Part shown: positions 44,174 through 53,199 of the stretch, one piece after another
Layout of the letters: each line of letters starts with the position of its first letter
Numbering within the stretch: the stretch's first letter is position 1
Origin: Bremerella cremea
GTDB lineage: Bacteria; Planctomycetota; Planctomycetia; Pirellulales; Pirellulaceae
Assembly: GCF_003335505.1 (NCBI RefSeq)
Contig: NZ_QPEX01000033.1
Span: forward strand, 62,001-126,000
DNA: 64,000 nt
Direction of reading: 5' to 3'
Notes under the pieces: model-generated
What the model was told of the DNA's origin: nothing
What the model saw: only the letters and a program-made list of their open reading frames with translations
Databases searched by the model: none
Translations under genes and position numbers: made by a program

Positions 44174-44202
44174 TTGCCTTCACTAGACGACTGGTCTAAT
44201 AT
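44174..44202 (+). promoter_or_regulatory. Promoter and operator of the TetR-type regulator gene
   Basis: The -35 TTGCCT (44174-44179) and the -10 TAATAT (44197-44202) have a 17-bp spacer. The dyad TAGAC-N5-GTCTA (44184-44198) occupies the spacer and the first bases of the -10, where repressor binding would block RNA polymerase. The inner 14 bases AGACGACTGGTCTA recur before the pump operon at 44861-44874. Confidence 0.65.
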
Positions 44203-44240
44203 GAAATCACCCTCTCACTTTTTTGACGGCGAAGTAGCAC

Positions 44241-44828
44241 GTGGCCCACGAAACCAAGACGCAGATCATCGAAGCTGGCCGCAAGGCCATGATTGCGAAG
44301 AGCTACAATGGGGCTGGACTTAACGAGATCCTAAACGAAGCCGGTGTCCCCAAAGGCTCGTTTTACCACTTCTTCAAATCGAAGGAGGAACTCGGAGTCG
44401 CCGTAATTCAGAACTCTTTTGTGGAAAATACGGAAAAACTTCGCCTCGCTCTCGAATCCCCTCAGCTAAGCCCTTTAGCTCGCCTGGAGGACTACTTTGT
44501 ACGGGCTCGAGACGAAATCAACTCGCGTGAATTACGGCAAGAATGCCTCATTTGCAAGCTAGCTTTGGAGCTATCTTCCCTCAGTGAGCCATTAAGGCAG
44601 GCCGTTCGCGATGGCTGGGAAGAATGGCGTTCGATCATCTCGGACTGCCTTCGATCCGCCCAAAAAGAGGGGGAAATCAACCCCGATCATGACCCAGAAA
44701 GCTTGGCATCTTTTATCATTTACTCCTTTGAGGGGGCGATGATTAGGGTGCAAGTGAATAATAATATTCTACCAGTGAACCACTTCCTGCACTTTGTCTT
44801 CCATGTATTACTGAAGGCAAACGCATGA
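44241..44828 (+). CDS. TetR/AcrR family repressor of the adjacent efflux operon
   Basis: 195 residues with a GTG start. The N-terminal helix-turn-helix contains GAGLNEILNEAGVPKGSFYH and HFFKSKEELGVAVI, the TetR signature. The ligand-binding C-terminal part contains cysteines in LRQECLICKLALELS, as in NemR/AcuR-like members that sense electrophiles. An operator-like dyad overlaps its own promoter, and the same dyad precedes the next gene, so autoregulation and repression of the RND genes are likely. The inducing ligand is unknown. Confidence 0.85.
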   Translation: MAHETKTQIIEAGRKAMIAKSYNGAGLNEILNEAGVPKGSFYHFFKSKEELGVAVIQNSFVENTEKLRLALESPQLSPLARLEDYFVRARDEINSRELRQECLICKLALELSSLSEPLRQAVRDGWEEWRSIISDCLRSAQKEGEINPDHDPESLASFIIYSFEGAMIRVQVNNNILPVNHFLHFVFHVLLKANA

Positions 44829-44860
44829 ATCCTTTTGATGTTTCTAGGCATCCCAGCCCA

Positions 44861-44874
44861 AGACGACCGGTCTA
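44861..44874 (+). promoter_or_regulatory. Second copy of the TetR-type operator
   Basis: AGACGACCGGTCTA (44861-44874) differs by one base from 44185-44198. It lies 26 bp before the ATG of the membrane fusion gene and 32 bp after the tetR stop. A bound repressor would block initiation or readthrough into the pump operon. Confidence 0.65.
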
Positions 44875-44900
44875 CTACATCAAGGGGGGGATTTAATCGG

Positions 44901-46070
44901 ATGGAGAAGACGATGCGATTCGCGAGCTTAGTATTGGCTGGCCTAGTTTTGATGACTTCGCCACTTGCTGCCCAAATGCCCCCCACAGCAGTACGTGCTG
45001 TCGCGGTAAAGCAGCAACAAGTCGAGCCTCACCATCGCTTCACCGGCAGCCTCAAAGCCGTAGCACGTGGGAGCGTGGCCGCCTTGGAGGATGGCCGTGT
45101 CATGGAAGTCACGGTAAAGGAAGGGGCTACGGTTAAAAAAGGGGATGTGATTGCCCGTATCGATGCACGTCGTTTGATCGCCCAAAAAGGCGAACTAGAA
45201 GCTGCCCTTGAAACCGCCGAGGCTTTAATCGCTCAGCGTAACGCAGAACTTCGCCAAGCGAATCTCGATATGGAGCGATCGTCTTCCTTAATCCGCAACA
45301 ACGCAATCTCGCAACAACAATTCGAGCGAACGGAAACGGAACTTACGATCGCCCAGGCCAAACTGGAAACCGATCGTCGCCGCGTTGATGAAATCCGCCG
45401 GCAACTAGATCTTATCAACGTGCGTCTAGCCGATACAGAAGTTCACGCTCCCTACGATGGCCAAGTCATCATGCGGCATACGGAACCAGGTGAGTGGATT
45501 CGTGCTGGTGAACCGTTTGTCACGCTCGTTTCGATCGGACAGATCGAAGCGTGGCTCGAAATCCCCGAACGCTATGCCGGTACCGTTAGCAAGTACGCTC
45601 AAAACGTCTCGATTGATATCGTGGGGACCGATCGTAAATTCGAATCGGCTTCCGCCAAGCGAATTCATGATGTTCACGCTCGGACTCGCACGTTCCAATA
45701 CGTGCTAACCCTGAACTCCGACGATGCCATTCTGACTCCCGGGATGTCGGTAGTCGCCTGGCTTCCGACCGGTCCTGCTGAGAATCGATTGACCGTCCCC
45801 AAGGATGCGGTGATTCGTTCCGCAGGTATCTCTTACGTCTACAAAGCCGTTCCAGGCGAGAAGGGTGCCACCACGGCCGTGCGGACCCCGGTCACAGTTA
45901 AATTCGAGACCAACAAACTGATTGTCATTGAATCGCCGCAACTGGCCGACGGCGACCTCGTAGTCGTCGAAGGCAACGAACGCTTGATGCCGGGAATGCC
46001 GATCGCCGTAACCGTTGAATCTGGCAAGACTTCTCAAACAGCAGCCAATATGGCCGTTCAACCTCGTTAA
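44901..46070 (+). CDS. RND efflux membrane fusion (periplasmic adaptor) protein
   Basis: 389 residues. A signal peptide (LVLAGLVLMTSPLAAQ) precedes the adaptor domains. The lipoyl half-motifs are GRVMEVTVKEGATVKKGDVI and VHAPYDGQVIMRHTEPGEWI, with a helical hairpin between them (ETAEALIAQRNAELRQANLD). The beta-barrel and membrane-proximal domains follow. It links an inner-membrane RND pump to an outer-membrane channel. The ATG at 44901 has a G-run upstream; a second ATG at 44913 with GGAG six bases upstream is an equally good start. The permease gene follows after 67 bp. No outer-membrane factor gene is adjacent. Confidence 0.9.
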   Translation: MEKTMRFASLVLAGLVLMTSPLAAQMPPTAVRAVAVKQQQVEPHHRFTGSLKAVARGSVAALEDGRVMEVTVKEGATVKKGDVIARIDARRLIAQKGELEAALETAEALIAQRNAELRQANLDMERSSSLIRNNAISQQQFERTETELTIAQAKLETDRRRVDEIRRQLDLINVRLADTEVHAPYDGQVIMRHTEPGEWIRAGEPFVTLVSIGQIEAWLEIPERYAGTVSKYAQNVSIDIVGTDRKFESASAKRIHDVHARTRTFQYVLTLNSDDAILTPGMSVVAWLPTGPAENRLTVPKDAVIRSAGISYVYKAVPGEKGATTAVRTPVTVKFETNKLIVIESPQLADGDLVVVEGNERLMPGMPIAVTVESGKTSQTAANMAVQPR

Positions 46071-46137
46071 CTCCAAAGTTCACGCTAAGTAAGCCGGCGA
46101 ACAGCAGAGATTCGGAACAGAGCAATAGGACTTCTTC

Positions 46138-49100
46138 ATGAACTTCATCCAACTTGCCGTTAGGCAGCCCATCACCGTCGCGGTGGGTGTGATCTTGAGC
46201 ATCATGGCCGGCGTGCTGGCCTTTACGAAGATGCCCATCCGGATGACGCCAGAAGTCCAATCGGTCGTTATTTCGGTGATGACCTACTGGGAAAACGCTT
46301 CGGCCCAGGAAATCGAATCCGACGTGATCGAAGAACAAGAGCAGCGTCTAGGCGATCTATCCGGGCTTGTCTCAATGACCAGCATTTCTCAGGCCGGCTC
46401 AGGGCAAATTCGCCTCGAGTTCATGACCGGAACCGACATCGACGACGCAATGGCCGAAGTCGATCAGAAGCTGTCCGAAGTCTCTGGCTATCCTGCCGAA
46501 GTCGATCAGCCGCAAGTGGAAGACTTCGACCCAGAATCGGTCGACTACATTGCCTGGATCGGGCTTGCTTCGACCGATCCCAACTTCGATGCGACCACGC
46601 TCTACGACTTCATGGAACGCCGCCTGCGTCCGCGGTTTGAACGAATACCAGGCGTTTCCCAGGTCGGCATTCGGGGAGCTCGCGAGAAAGAAGTTCAGAT
46701 CAAAGTCGATCCCGTTGCCCTTTCGCAGCGTGGCATTACCTACCAGGAACTTGTTAACGCCCTGCAATACAACAACGGAAACTTCTCTGGCGGAAAACTA
46801 CCAGAAGGTAAAAGCGATATTCGGGTACGAAGCGTTGGTCGTTTCCGCGATGCCCAGTGGGTAGAAAGCTTGGTCATTCGCCGTGAAGCGACCGGCCCGA
46901 TTTACCTGCGCGATGTCGCCACCGTGGAAGAAGCCCACAAAGAGATGACCGAATGGGTTCGTGCTCGCGGCCAAACGATGCCGTTTTTCAGTTTCATGCT
47001 GGAAAGCGGCGGTAATCTCTTGCAAACCATGGATGGCATCAAGCAGGAGTTGGCCGATTTGAACCAGCCCGGCGGCGTGCTCGAGCAAGAGGCTAGGCGG
47101 CTTGGCATTAATGGAACGCTGGAACTGGTTCAAACCTATGACGCCACTTCGTACGTGGTCGACGCGATCGCCCTGGTGGAAAGCAACATCATCATGGGCG
47201 GTATCCTCGCCATTCTCACGTTGCTGTTGTTCCTCCGTTCACTGCGTACCATCGGGATTATTGCGATCGCTATTCCCATATCGACAGTCGTTGCCGTGGT
47301 GGTGATGGTGGCCATGGGACGTTCAATGAATATTATTTCATTGGCCGGCATGGCGTTCGCCGTGGGGATGGTGGTGGACAATGCAATCGTGGTGATCGAA
47401 AACATTTTCCGGCACATCGAAATGGGCAAGTCAGCGACTCGCGCGGCCGTAGACGGCACCCAGGAAGTTTCTGGAGCGGTGCTTGCCTCGACACTTACCA
47501 CCCTGGTTGTGTTCTTTCCCATCTTACTTATTCAAGAACAAGCCGGACAACTTTTCCGTGACATTGCCTTGGCCATTATGGCGGCTGTGGGTGTCAGCTA
47601 TATCGTTTCGACAACGGTCATTCCTTCCGCCGCCGGACAGTGGCTGAAGGCGAAGAACATTCAAGAGCATGCCCACGAGCCAAAGCCTTCGCCGCAGCCA
47701 GGCAAAAAGAAAACGGTGTTCCAAAAGGTTTGGGGATTCCTTCTAAAGCTAACCGATATGCCGACGCTGGTTGGCAACACGGTCTACGCGTTGATCGGCA
47801 ATTGGACGACTCGCTTGGCGGTTATCGGTGGCTTCGGCGTGCTGACGATTGTCGGCATCGTGCTTCTTATCCCTCCGCTAGACTATCTTCCGACAGGGAA
47901 TCGCAACATCGTGATCGGCATTTTAATGCCACCCCCTGGCTATAACGTCGAGCAGTTGACCGAGATCGGCGAGCGCATGGAGTCGAAAATCAAACCTGCC
48001 TGGGAAGCCGCCGGCGATAAGTTTGGTGCCGAAGCGGTCGTCCGTGGCGAAGAATGGGATGGTGAAGACCATCGCGTTCCGGTCCCTTTGTTCGGGACAG
48101 ACCAAACCATCATGCCGCCACCTTTGGATCATTACTTCCTGGTGGCCTGGGATGGCCGGGTTCTTCAGGTAGGCATCTCGAAAGACAAGAAGCGGGTCGC
48201 CGATACGCCGTCGCTGTTTAGCTATGCAGCTGGCGGAGATCAAGCTCCAGGAGTGATTAACTTCGCATTCCAGATGCCCCTGTTCCGAACGGGTGGTACA
48301 ACCGGTTCTGCCATCAAGATCGACTTGGTCGGTGACGATCTTGATCGGGTCAGCGGGGCGGCTGGGGCGCTACTGGGAACCTTGATGGAAAAGTACGGAC
48401 CGATGGCCGTTACTCCTGAACCGGTTAACTTTGCCTTGCCAACGCGAGAAATTCGTATCACCCCAAATGACGAGCGTCTACAAGATGTCAACATGACCAG
48501 GCGAGACATCGGCTTGGCCGTGGCGGCAAATGGGGATGGTATTTTGCTGCCACGTTCCTTCGATGTTGGTGGGGAATTAAAAGACTTGAAAATTGTTAAT
48601 GTCGAAGCCCTGCAGTCCGACCCCACCTACTCGATGCTGAACTCACCAATCGCTACGCCGGTTGGTTCCGTTGTCGACCTCGAGCATCTCGCACACGTTG
48701 AAAACGTCGAGGCTGCCGACCAGATCAAACACGTCGACCGTCAACGTGCCGTCACCTTGCAGTTTACGCCTCCGCCAGGGTTACCACTGCAAGCTGCAAT
48801 TGACGATGTCAATGAAACCGTCGCCGGGCTTCGCGAAGCAGGCGTGATCGCGCCTGACGTGGAAATGCGTCTGGCGGGCTCGGCAGGTCAGCTCTCGCAG
48901 ATTCGCGAGGCATTGATGGGAGATGGTTCGCTCGTGGGAACCTTGGGGAGTTCGCTCTTCTTGGCCTTAGCGATCGTCTACCTACTGATGGTCGTGCTGT
49001 TCCAGAGCTGGACTTACCCACTGGTGATCATGGTGAGCGTGCCGCTGGCACTCTTGGGTGGCTTTGCTGGCTTGGCTTTGGTTCACTACTGGAGCGTTGT

Positions 49101-49512
49101 CGACCGTTACATGCCGGTACAAAACATGGATGTGTTAACAATTCTCGGCTTTGTGATTTTGGCCGGGGTGGTGGTGAACAATGCGATTCTCATCGTTTAC
49201 CAAACCATCAACTTCCTGCAAGGCACAAGCGAAGAAGGGGAAGATGTGAGCAACTTGACGCCGCGCGAGGCGATTGCCAAAAGCGTGGAGAGCCGCGTAC
49301 GCCCCATTTTGATGAGCACGTTGACCTCGGTCGGCGGCATGTTGCCGTTGGTGCTGATGCCTGGTTCCGGCAGCGAACTTTACCGCGGCCTAGGTGCCGT
49401 GGTGGTGGGCGGTCTGGTCGTTTCGACGGTGTTCACGATGTTCCTCGTACCGGTGCTGCTCAGCGTTCTGTTTGATATCTGGAAGCCTACCCAGGTTGAA
49501 CTCGACGTATAA
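46138..49512 (+). CDS. RND efflux transporter permease
   Basis: 1124 residues, standard length for an RND pump, with the two-fold repeat of one helix, a large periplasmic domain and five helices. In the fourth helix the proton-relay region reads GMAFAVGMVVDNAIVVIENI. The second residue of the usual Asp-Asp pair is Asn here. The second half ends in NNAILIVYQT and SRVRPILMSTLTSVGGMLPL. Substrates may be drugs, dyes or lipophilic compounds. With the adaptor upstream it forms an inner-membrane complex that must borrow an outer-membrane channel encoded elsewhere. A terminator follows at 49549. Confidence 0.93.
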   Translation: MNFIQLAVRQPITVAVGVILSIMAGVLAFTKMPIRMTPEVQSVVISVMTYWENASAQEIESDVIEEQEQRLGDLSGLVSMTSISQAGSGQIRLEFMTGTDIDDAMAEVDQKLSEVSGYPAEVDQPQVEDFDPESVDYIAWIGLASTDPNFDATTLYDFMERRLRPRFERIPGVSQVGIRGAREKEVQIKVDPVALSQRGITYQELVNALQYNNGNFSGGKLPEGKSDIRVRSVGRFRDAQWVESLVIRREATGPIYLRDVATVEEAHKEMTEWVRARGQTMPFFSFMLESGGNLLQTMDGIKQELADLNQPGGVLEQEARRLGINGTLELVQTYDATSYVVDAIALVESNIIMGGILAILTLLLFLRSLRTIGIIAIAIPISTVVAVVVMVAMGRSMNIISLAGMAFAVGMVVDNAIVVIENIFRHIEMGKSATRAAVDGTQEVSGAVLASTLTTLVVFFPILLIQEQAGQLFRDIALAIMAAVGVSYIVSTTVIPSAAGQWLKAKNIQEHAHEPKPSPQPGKKKTVFQKVWGFLLKLTDMPTLVGNTVYALIGNWTTRLAVIGGFGVLTIVGIVLLIPPLDYLPTGNRNIVIGILMPPPGYNVEQLTEIGERMESKIKPAWEAAGDKFGAEAVVRGEEWDGEDHRVPVPLFGTDQTIMPPPLDHYFLVAWDGRVLQVGISKDKKRVADTPSLFSYAAGGDQAPGVINFAFQMPLFRTGGTTGSAIKIDLVGDDLDRVSGAAGALLGTLMEKYGPMAVTPEPVNFALPTREIRITPNDERLQDVNMTRRDIGLAVAANGDGILLPRSFDVGGELKDLKIVNVEALQSDPTYSMLNSPIATPVGSVVDLEHLAHVENVEAADQIKHVDRQRAVTLQFTPPPGLPLQAAIDDVNETVAGLREAGVIAPDVEMRLAGSAGQLSQIREALMGDGSLVGTLGSSLFLALAIVYLLMVVLFQSWTYPLVIMVSVPLALLGGFAGLALVHYWSVVDRYMPVQNMDVLTILGFVILAGVVVNNAILIVYQTINFLQGTSEEGEDVSNLTPREAIAKSVESRVRPILMSTLTSVGGMLPLVLMPGSGSELYRGLGAVVVGGLVVSTVFTMFLVPVLLSVLFDIWKPTQVELDV

Positions 49513-49548
49513 CGCTTTGCAAGCCCCCGCGAAAACAGCTAATTCGCC

Positions 49549-49583
49549 AAGGCTGCTCATCCACCAGATGGGCAGCCTTTTTT
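49549..49583 (+). terminator. Rho-independent terminator of the RND operon
   Basis: AAGGCTGC (49549-49556) pairs with GCAGCCTT (49572-49579). An inner CATC/GATG pair extends the stem, and a T-run of six follows (49578-49583). It lies 37 bp after the permease stop and upstream of the convergent DJ-1 gene's stop. Confidence 0.8.
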
Positions 49584-49594
49584 CGTGGAATGAT

Positions 49595-50170
49595 TTAGGC
49601 TTCGCCCAGCTTGGCCTGTTCTTCCAAAAGCTTGATCCACGGTCCAACAAAATGACCGTTATCATGAAAGGTACGCCCGCTGACAAGATTGCCATCGATC
49701 ACACACGGCTCGTTCACGAACGTTCCACCACAAATTTCCAGATCAAATTTACACTTAGGAACCGTTGCCATCCGGCGGCCTTTCACACAGTCGGCATAAG
49801 CTGGGATTTCTACCCCGTGACACACACTGGCAATCGGTTTATTTGCCGCGAAGAATGCCTGAGTCGCCGCCACGAGGTCTTTATCGTATCGAATGTATTC
49901 CGGGGCTCGCCCCCCGCTGAAGAAGATCCCCAGATAGTCATCGGGCTTGATTTCGCTAAACGGAATGTCCGCTTGAATTGTGTACCCTTCCCACTCTTTG
50001 GTAATTGTCCAACCAGGTTTCACTTCGTGAAGTACCATCTGGTACAGCCTTTTCTCCGGAGCTGCCACAACCGGCGTGAATCCTGCTTCTACCAAGCGAT
50101 AGTACGGGTACATCGTATCGAGGGTCTCAGCAGCATCCCCAATAACAATCAAGACTTTTCCCTCAGGCAT
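49595..50170 (-). CDS. DJ-1/PfpI family protein
   Basis: 191 residues of the class I glutamine-amidotransferase-like fold. The nucleophile elbow is ASVCHGVEIP (Cys near residue 115), and DYLGIFFSGGRAPEYIRYD (near 79) carries the conserved Glu-type loop. Members include deglycases, chaperones and proteases, and the exact activity is not readable. It is convergent with the RND operon and is the second gene after the CPXCG gene (125-bp gap), with no clear operon partner. Confidence 0.9.
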   Translation of the reverse strand: MPEGKVLIVIGDAAETLDTMYPYYRLVEAGFTPVVAAPEKRLYQMVLHEVKPGWTITKEWEGYTIQADIPFSEIKPDDYLGIFFSGGRAPEYIRYDKDLVAATQAFFAANKPIASVCHGVEIPAYADCVKGRRMATVPKCKFDLEICGGTFVNEPCVIDGNLVSGRTFHDNGHFVGPWIKLLEEQAKLGEA

Positions 50171-50295
50171 CTTGGTCCTTTCCCAAGCAGAAGGTAGGTG
50201 GCACGCTCAAGCGAAACCAAGTACAGCGTTTCTCAGCGAGAACATCATCGCGTTCATTGGCCGCACCTGACCAGGCAGTTCTTAACACAACGATT

Positions 50296-50493
50296 TTAGT
50301 CGTAGTCTTGCTCTGGTTCGGCCCAGGCACGAGGATGCCCCTCGTCGTCGATTTCGACATGAATCACATGCGGGCGACAACACACAGGGCAGTCTTCCAC
50401 AAATTCCTGCATGCTTCCTTGAGAAGGATCGAGAGGAATCACGATGTCTTCCCCGCACGCATTGCAGACGTAGGTAATCTCGGTTTCCATCAT
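50296..50493 (-). CDS. CPXCG motif-containing cysteine-rich protein
   Basis: A 65-residue zinc-ribbon-like protein. The two cysteine knuckles are VCNACGED and CPVCCRPHVIHVEI, and the acidic C-terminus is AWAEPEQDYD. The family name comes from the CPxCG pattern; here the second knuckle reads CPVCC, as in most members. The start at 50493 has AAGGAA upstream (ATGATG follows, so 50490 is equally possible). The function is unknown; such small proteins are often co-factors of larger complexes. Confidence 0.88.
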   Translation of the reverse strand: MMETEITYVCNACGEDIVIPLDPSQGSMQEFVEDCPVCCRPHVIHVEIDDEGHPRAWAEPEQDYD

Positions 50494-50786
50494 GGCAAGT
50501 TCCTTGTCACCGGCAGTTGAGCGTTTCCCATGTTTAATAGACATCTGCCCACGCAATCTATACCTGAATGGGCATTCGTTGTTTGCCCTGGCTAGATTGG
50601 CTGCGTGGTTCTTAATTTTCGGTTCCCCCAGCGAGATGTTGTTCCGCTACCCGTCTCCCTCTATTCTAAAGATAAGCTTACCTCGCACGCGAGCGGTAAC
50701 CGACCACTTCCCCCCAATACAACGATTGGCGGGAAAATTCGCTTTGTACCTCCTGCCAAAGTCCTCTCTTCTTAGGATCCAGACCG

Positions 50787-52244
50787 ATGCAAACATCACG
50801 CCGAAACTTCCTGCAAGGAACCGTGGCAACAGCCGCCATGCTGGGCAATGTCGAGAGCTTCGCCGCAGAGACTAACACCCCGCCAATCTATCAAGCTACC
50901 GGCCTCCGTATTGGTGAGGTCACCTCGGACAGTGCGATTGTCTGGACACGCCTTACCCAACAAGCGACGAGAAACAACAAGGGAGTCGTCTTTACGAAGC
51001 GGGGTAAATCGGAGGAAGCAAAAAACACGCCGATTGCATCGATTGAAGGTGCTTGCCCTGGACAGCCGGGCAAGATCCGAATTGTCTATTGGCCGGAAGC
51101 AGAAACACACCAGGCGATATCCACCGCTTGGGAAAACGTTGATGAAACAGGTGACTTCATTCACCAGTTTCCGCTGAAGGGGTTACGACCGCAAACAACG
51201 TATCACTTGCGGAGTGAAACCTCAGTGACAGACCAACCGCCACATGGCGCATTAACTGGTTCGTTCCGTACAGCCCCCACACCTGAAACGCCGAGCCCCG
51301 TTCGCTTCTGCGTAATGACCTGCCAAGGCTACCCCGACCGCGACCACCCAGATGGACATCCGATTTATCCCGCAATGCAAGCCAAAGACCCCGACTTTAT
51401 TTCGCTAACGGGAGATCTCGTCTACTACGATAACGACGCTCCCAGCGCGATGACCGCCGACTTGGCCCGCCTGCACTGGCAACGCATGTTCAGTTTGCCC
51501 CGCCTAGTCGAAACGCTGCGAAACACCTCCACTTATTGGCTAAAAGACGACCACGACACACTCGACGACGACGCATGGCCAGGCCAGAAGTATGGAGAGT
51601 TTACTTTTGCAGAAGGGCAAAAGATCTATCAGCAGCAGGCACCATCAGGTAGTCAATCGTACCGCACGTTTCGCTGGGGGCAGGATCTACAAATTTGGCT
51701 TACCGATGGCCGTGACTTCCGATCTCCTAACAAAATGAAAGACGGCCCCAGCAAAACCATTTGGGGGAGCGAGCAAAAAGCTTGGTTCAAACGTACGGTT
51801 GCCGCGAGTGATGCCACATGGAAAGTGCTGATCAGCCCCACGCCGCTGGTTGGACCAGACCGCCCAAGCAAAAACGACAATCACTCCAACGCTGGCTTCA
51901 GTCACGAAGGAAATGAGATCCGTCAGTGGCTCCAGAAAAATGTGCCGAACAACTTTTTTGTGGTATGTGGCGATCGGCATTGGCAGTACCACTCGGTCCA
52001 TCCAGAAACCGGCGTCAATGAATTCAGTGTCGGAGCCGCAAGTAATTCGCATGCCGGTGGCACGCCAGGCAGGAACCCCCAATATCATCGTTTCCATAAA
52101 GTCCAAGGTGGTTTCCTAAACGTGCTTGTCGCTGACCATGCCGACCGTTCGTCAATTACTTTTCAACTTTGCGACGTTGACGGCAAGGTGTCGTACGAGC
52201 GGCAGTTTGAGACCGATCGCACGATACCGAAGGGAAGAGCTTGA
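50787..52244 (+). CDS. PhoD-like alkaline phosphatase / phosphodiesterase
   Basis: 485 residues. A Tat signal (SRRNFLQGTVATAAML) opens the protein, fitting PhoD enzymes, which are exported folded. The metal centre is recognisable from SLTGDLVYYDND, WLKDDHDTLDDD and VVCGDRHWQYHS. PhoD enzymes are Ca/Fe-dependent phosphodiesterases and phosphomonoesterases that release phosphate from nucleic acids and esters. The ATG of the next gene overlaps this stop (TGATG), so the pair is coupled. No Pho box is evident. Confidence 0.9.
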   Translation: MQTSRRNFLQGTVATAAMLGNVESFAAETNTPPIYQATGLRIGEVTSDSAIVWTRLTQQATRNNKGVVFTKRGKSEEAKNTPIASIEGACPGQPGKIRIVYWPEAETHQAISTAWENVDETGDFIHQFPLKGLRPQTTYHLRSETSVTDQPPHGALTGSFRTAPTPETPSPVRFCVMTCQGYPDRDHPDGHPIYPAMQAKDPDFISLTGDLVYYDNDAPSAMTADLARLHWQRMFSLPRLVETLRNTSTYWLKDDHDTLDDDAWPGQKYGEFTFAEGQKIYQQQAPSGSQSYRTFRWGQDLQIWLTDGRDFRSPNKMKDGPSKTIWGSEQKAWFKRTVAASDATWKVLISPTPLVGPDRPSKNDNHSNAGFSHEGNEIRQWLQKNVPNNFFVVCGDRHWQYHSVHPETGVNEFSVGAASNSHAGGTPGRNPQYHRFHKVQGGFLNVLVADHADRSSITFQLCDVDGKVSYERQFETDRTIPKGRA

Positions 52245-52597
52245 TGGAACTTTTCGCAATTGAAATTCGCACCACCCAGTGGCAGCCGATGCTCCAGTGG
52301 TACAAGTCGGCACTGCAACTCGACTCAAGACTACGACGTGATGAAGATGGCTACGCACTGCTGACGGGCGATGGCTGGAGAATTTCTTTAATTCAACGGC
52401 AAGACGATAAGCCACGCGACCGTTCTGCGATTAGCCTGGCAATCGAGGTGGAAGACCTGAAGTCAGTGCAGCGTCACGTGCAGAATTTCTTAACCGAGCC
52501 AACGGGTCCGATTATGAAAAGTGACGAAGGCTTTCTTCAATGGACGATTACCGATCCAGATGGCAACCGGATCAAGCTATTTCAGTTTGTGCATTAA
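52244..52597 (+). CDS. Glyoxalase/bleomycin-resistance (VOC) superfamily protein
   Basis: 117 residues, a single VOC domain. The start motif FAIEIRTTQWQPMLQWYKSA and the ending FLQWTITDPDGNRIKLFQFV show the typical strand-helix-strand pattern and the conserved DPDGN turn. The metal-binding residues of glyoxalase are only partly visible, so the activity is open. The ATG overlaps the stop of the PhoD gene. It ends in a four-base overlap (TTAA) with the convergent gene. Confidence 0.85.
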   Translation: MELFAIEIRTTQWQPMLQWYKSALQLDSRLRRDEDGYALLTGDGWRISLIQRQDDKPRDRSAISLAIEVEDLKSVQRHVQNFLTEPTGPIMKSDEGFLQWTITDPDGNRIKLFQFVH

Positions 52598-53199
52598 CGT
52601 CGCCGACTTCGCTTGTAGCGAATATTGCAACCGATGGGCACCGTTTCCTGCACCGCTGGCTGCTTACCAGCCAGGGTGGCTTCCACCGCCGCGTCAACAT
52701 AGTTGATTGTCGCCTTTTCGGCGTCGGTGTCGTTATCGAGTGCCCCCATATAAACCACTTTGCGTTCTTGATTCAAGACAAAGAACTCAGGCGTACGAGT
52801 CGCACCCCAGGATTTGCCTAGCTCTTGTTTCTCATCTTTGAGGTAAGGAAACGTAAACTTGGCCTCCTTCGCCTTCTCGCTCATTGCTTCGAGCGAATCA
52901 TCATCGATCAAGTTGGAATTAATCGCCACCAGCGCCACCCGGTCGTCCTTTGCCCAATGAGCAGCCAGTTTGTTTATGCGTGATTCGTATTCGACGGCAT
53001 AGGGACACGTGTTGCATGTAAATACAACAATGACCACCGGCTTTTCTTTTAAATCTTCCCAAGCATGCGACTTCCCATCGGTCCCTGGTAAATCCTGCCA
53101 AGGCGAAAGAACTTCACCAACATCAACAACGGGATTGTACTCACCAGCCACCAGCGGGAAGGCAAAACACATCAAGAACAGGGAAAGCATCGACTTCAT
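52594..53199 (-). CDS. Exported thioredoxin-like protein
   Basis: 201 residues. A signal peptide (MLSLFLMCFAFPLVAGEY) leads to a redoxin fold of the AhpC/TSA-TlpA kind with the active-site motif FTCNTCPYA (CxxC, near residues 63-66) and the conserved cis-proline segment GATRTPEFFV. It would act in the periplasm on disulphides or as a chaperone of cofactor insertion. The ATG at 53199 is preferred; a long in-frame extension to 53409 lacks coding character. The stop overlaps the stop of the VOC gene. Confidence 0.85.
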   Translation of the reverse strand: MKSMLSLFLMCFAFPLVAGEYNPVVDVGEVLSPWQDLPGTDGKSHAWEDLKEKPVVIVVFTCNTCPYAVEYESRINKLAAHWAKDDRVALVAINSNLIDDDSLEAMSEKAKEAKFTFPYLKDEKQELGKSWGATRTPEFFVLNQERKVVYMGALDNDTDAEKATINYVDAAVEATLAGKQPAVQETVPIGCNIRYKRSRRR

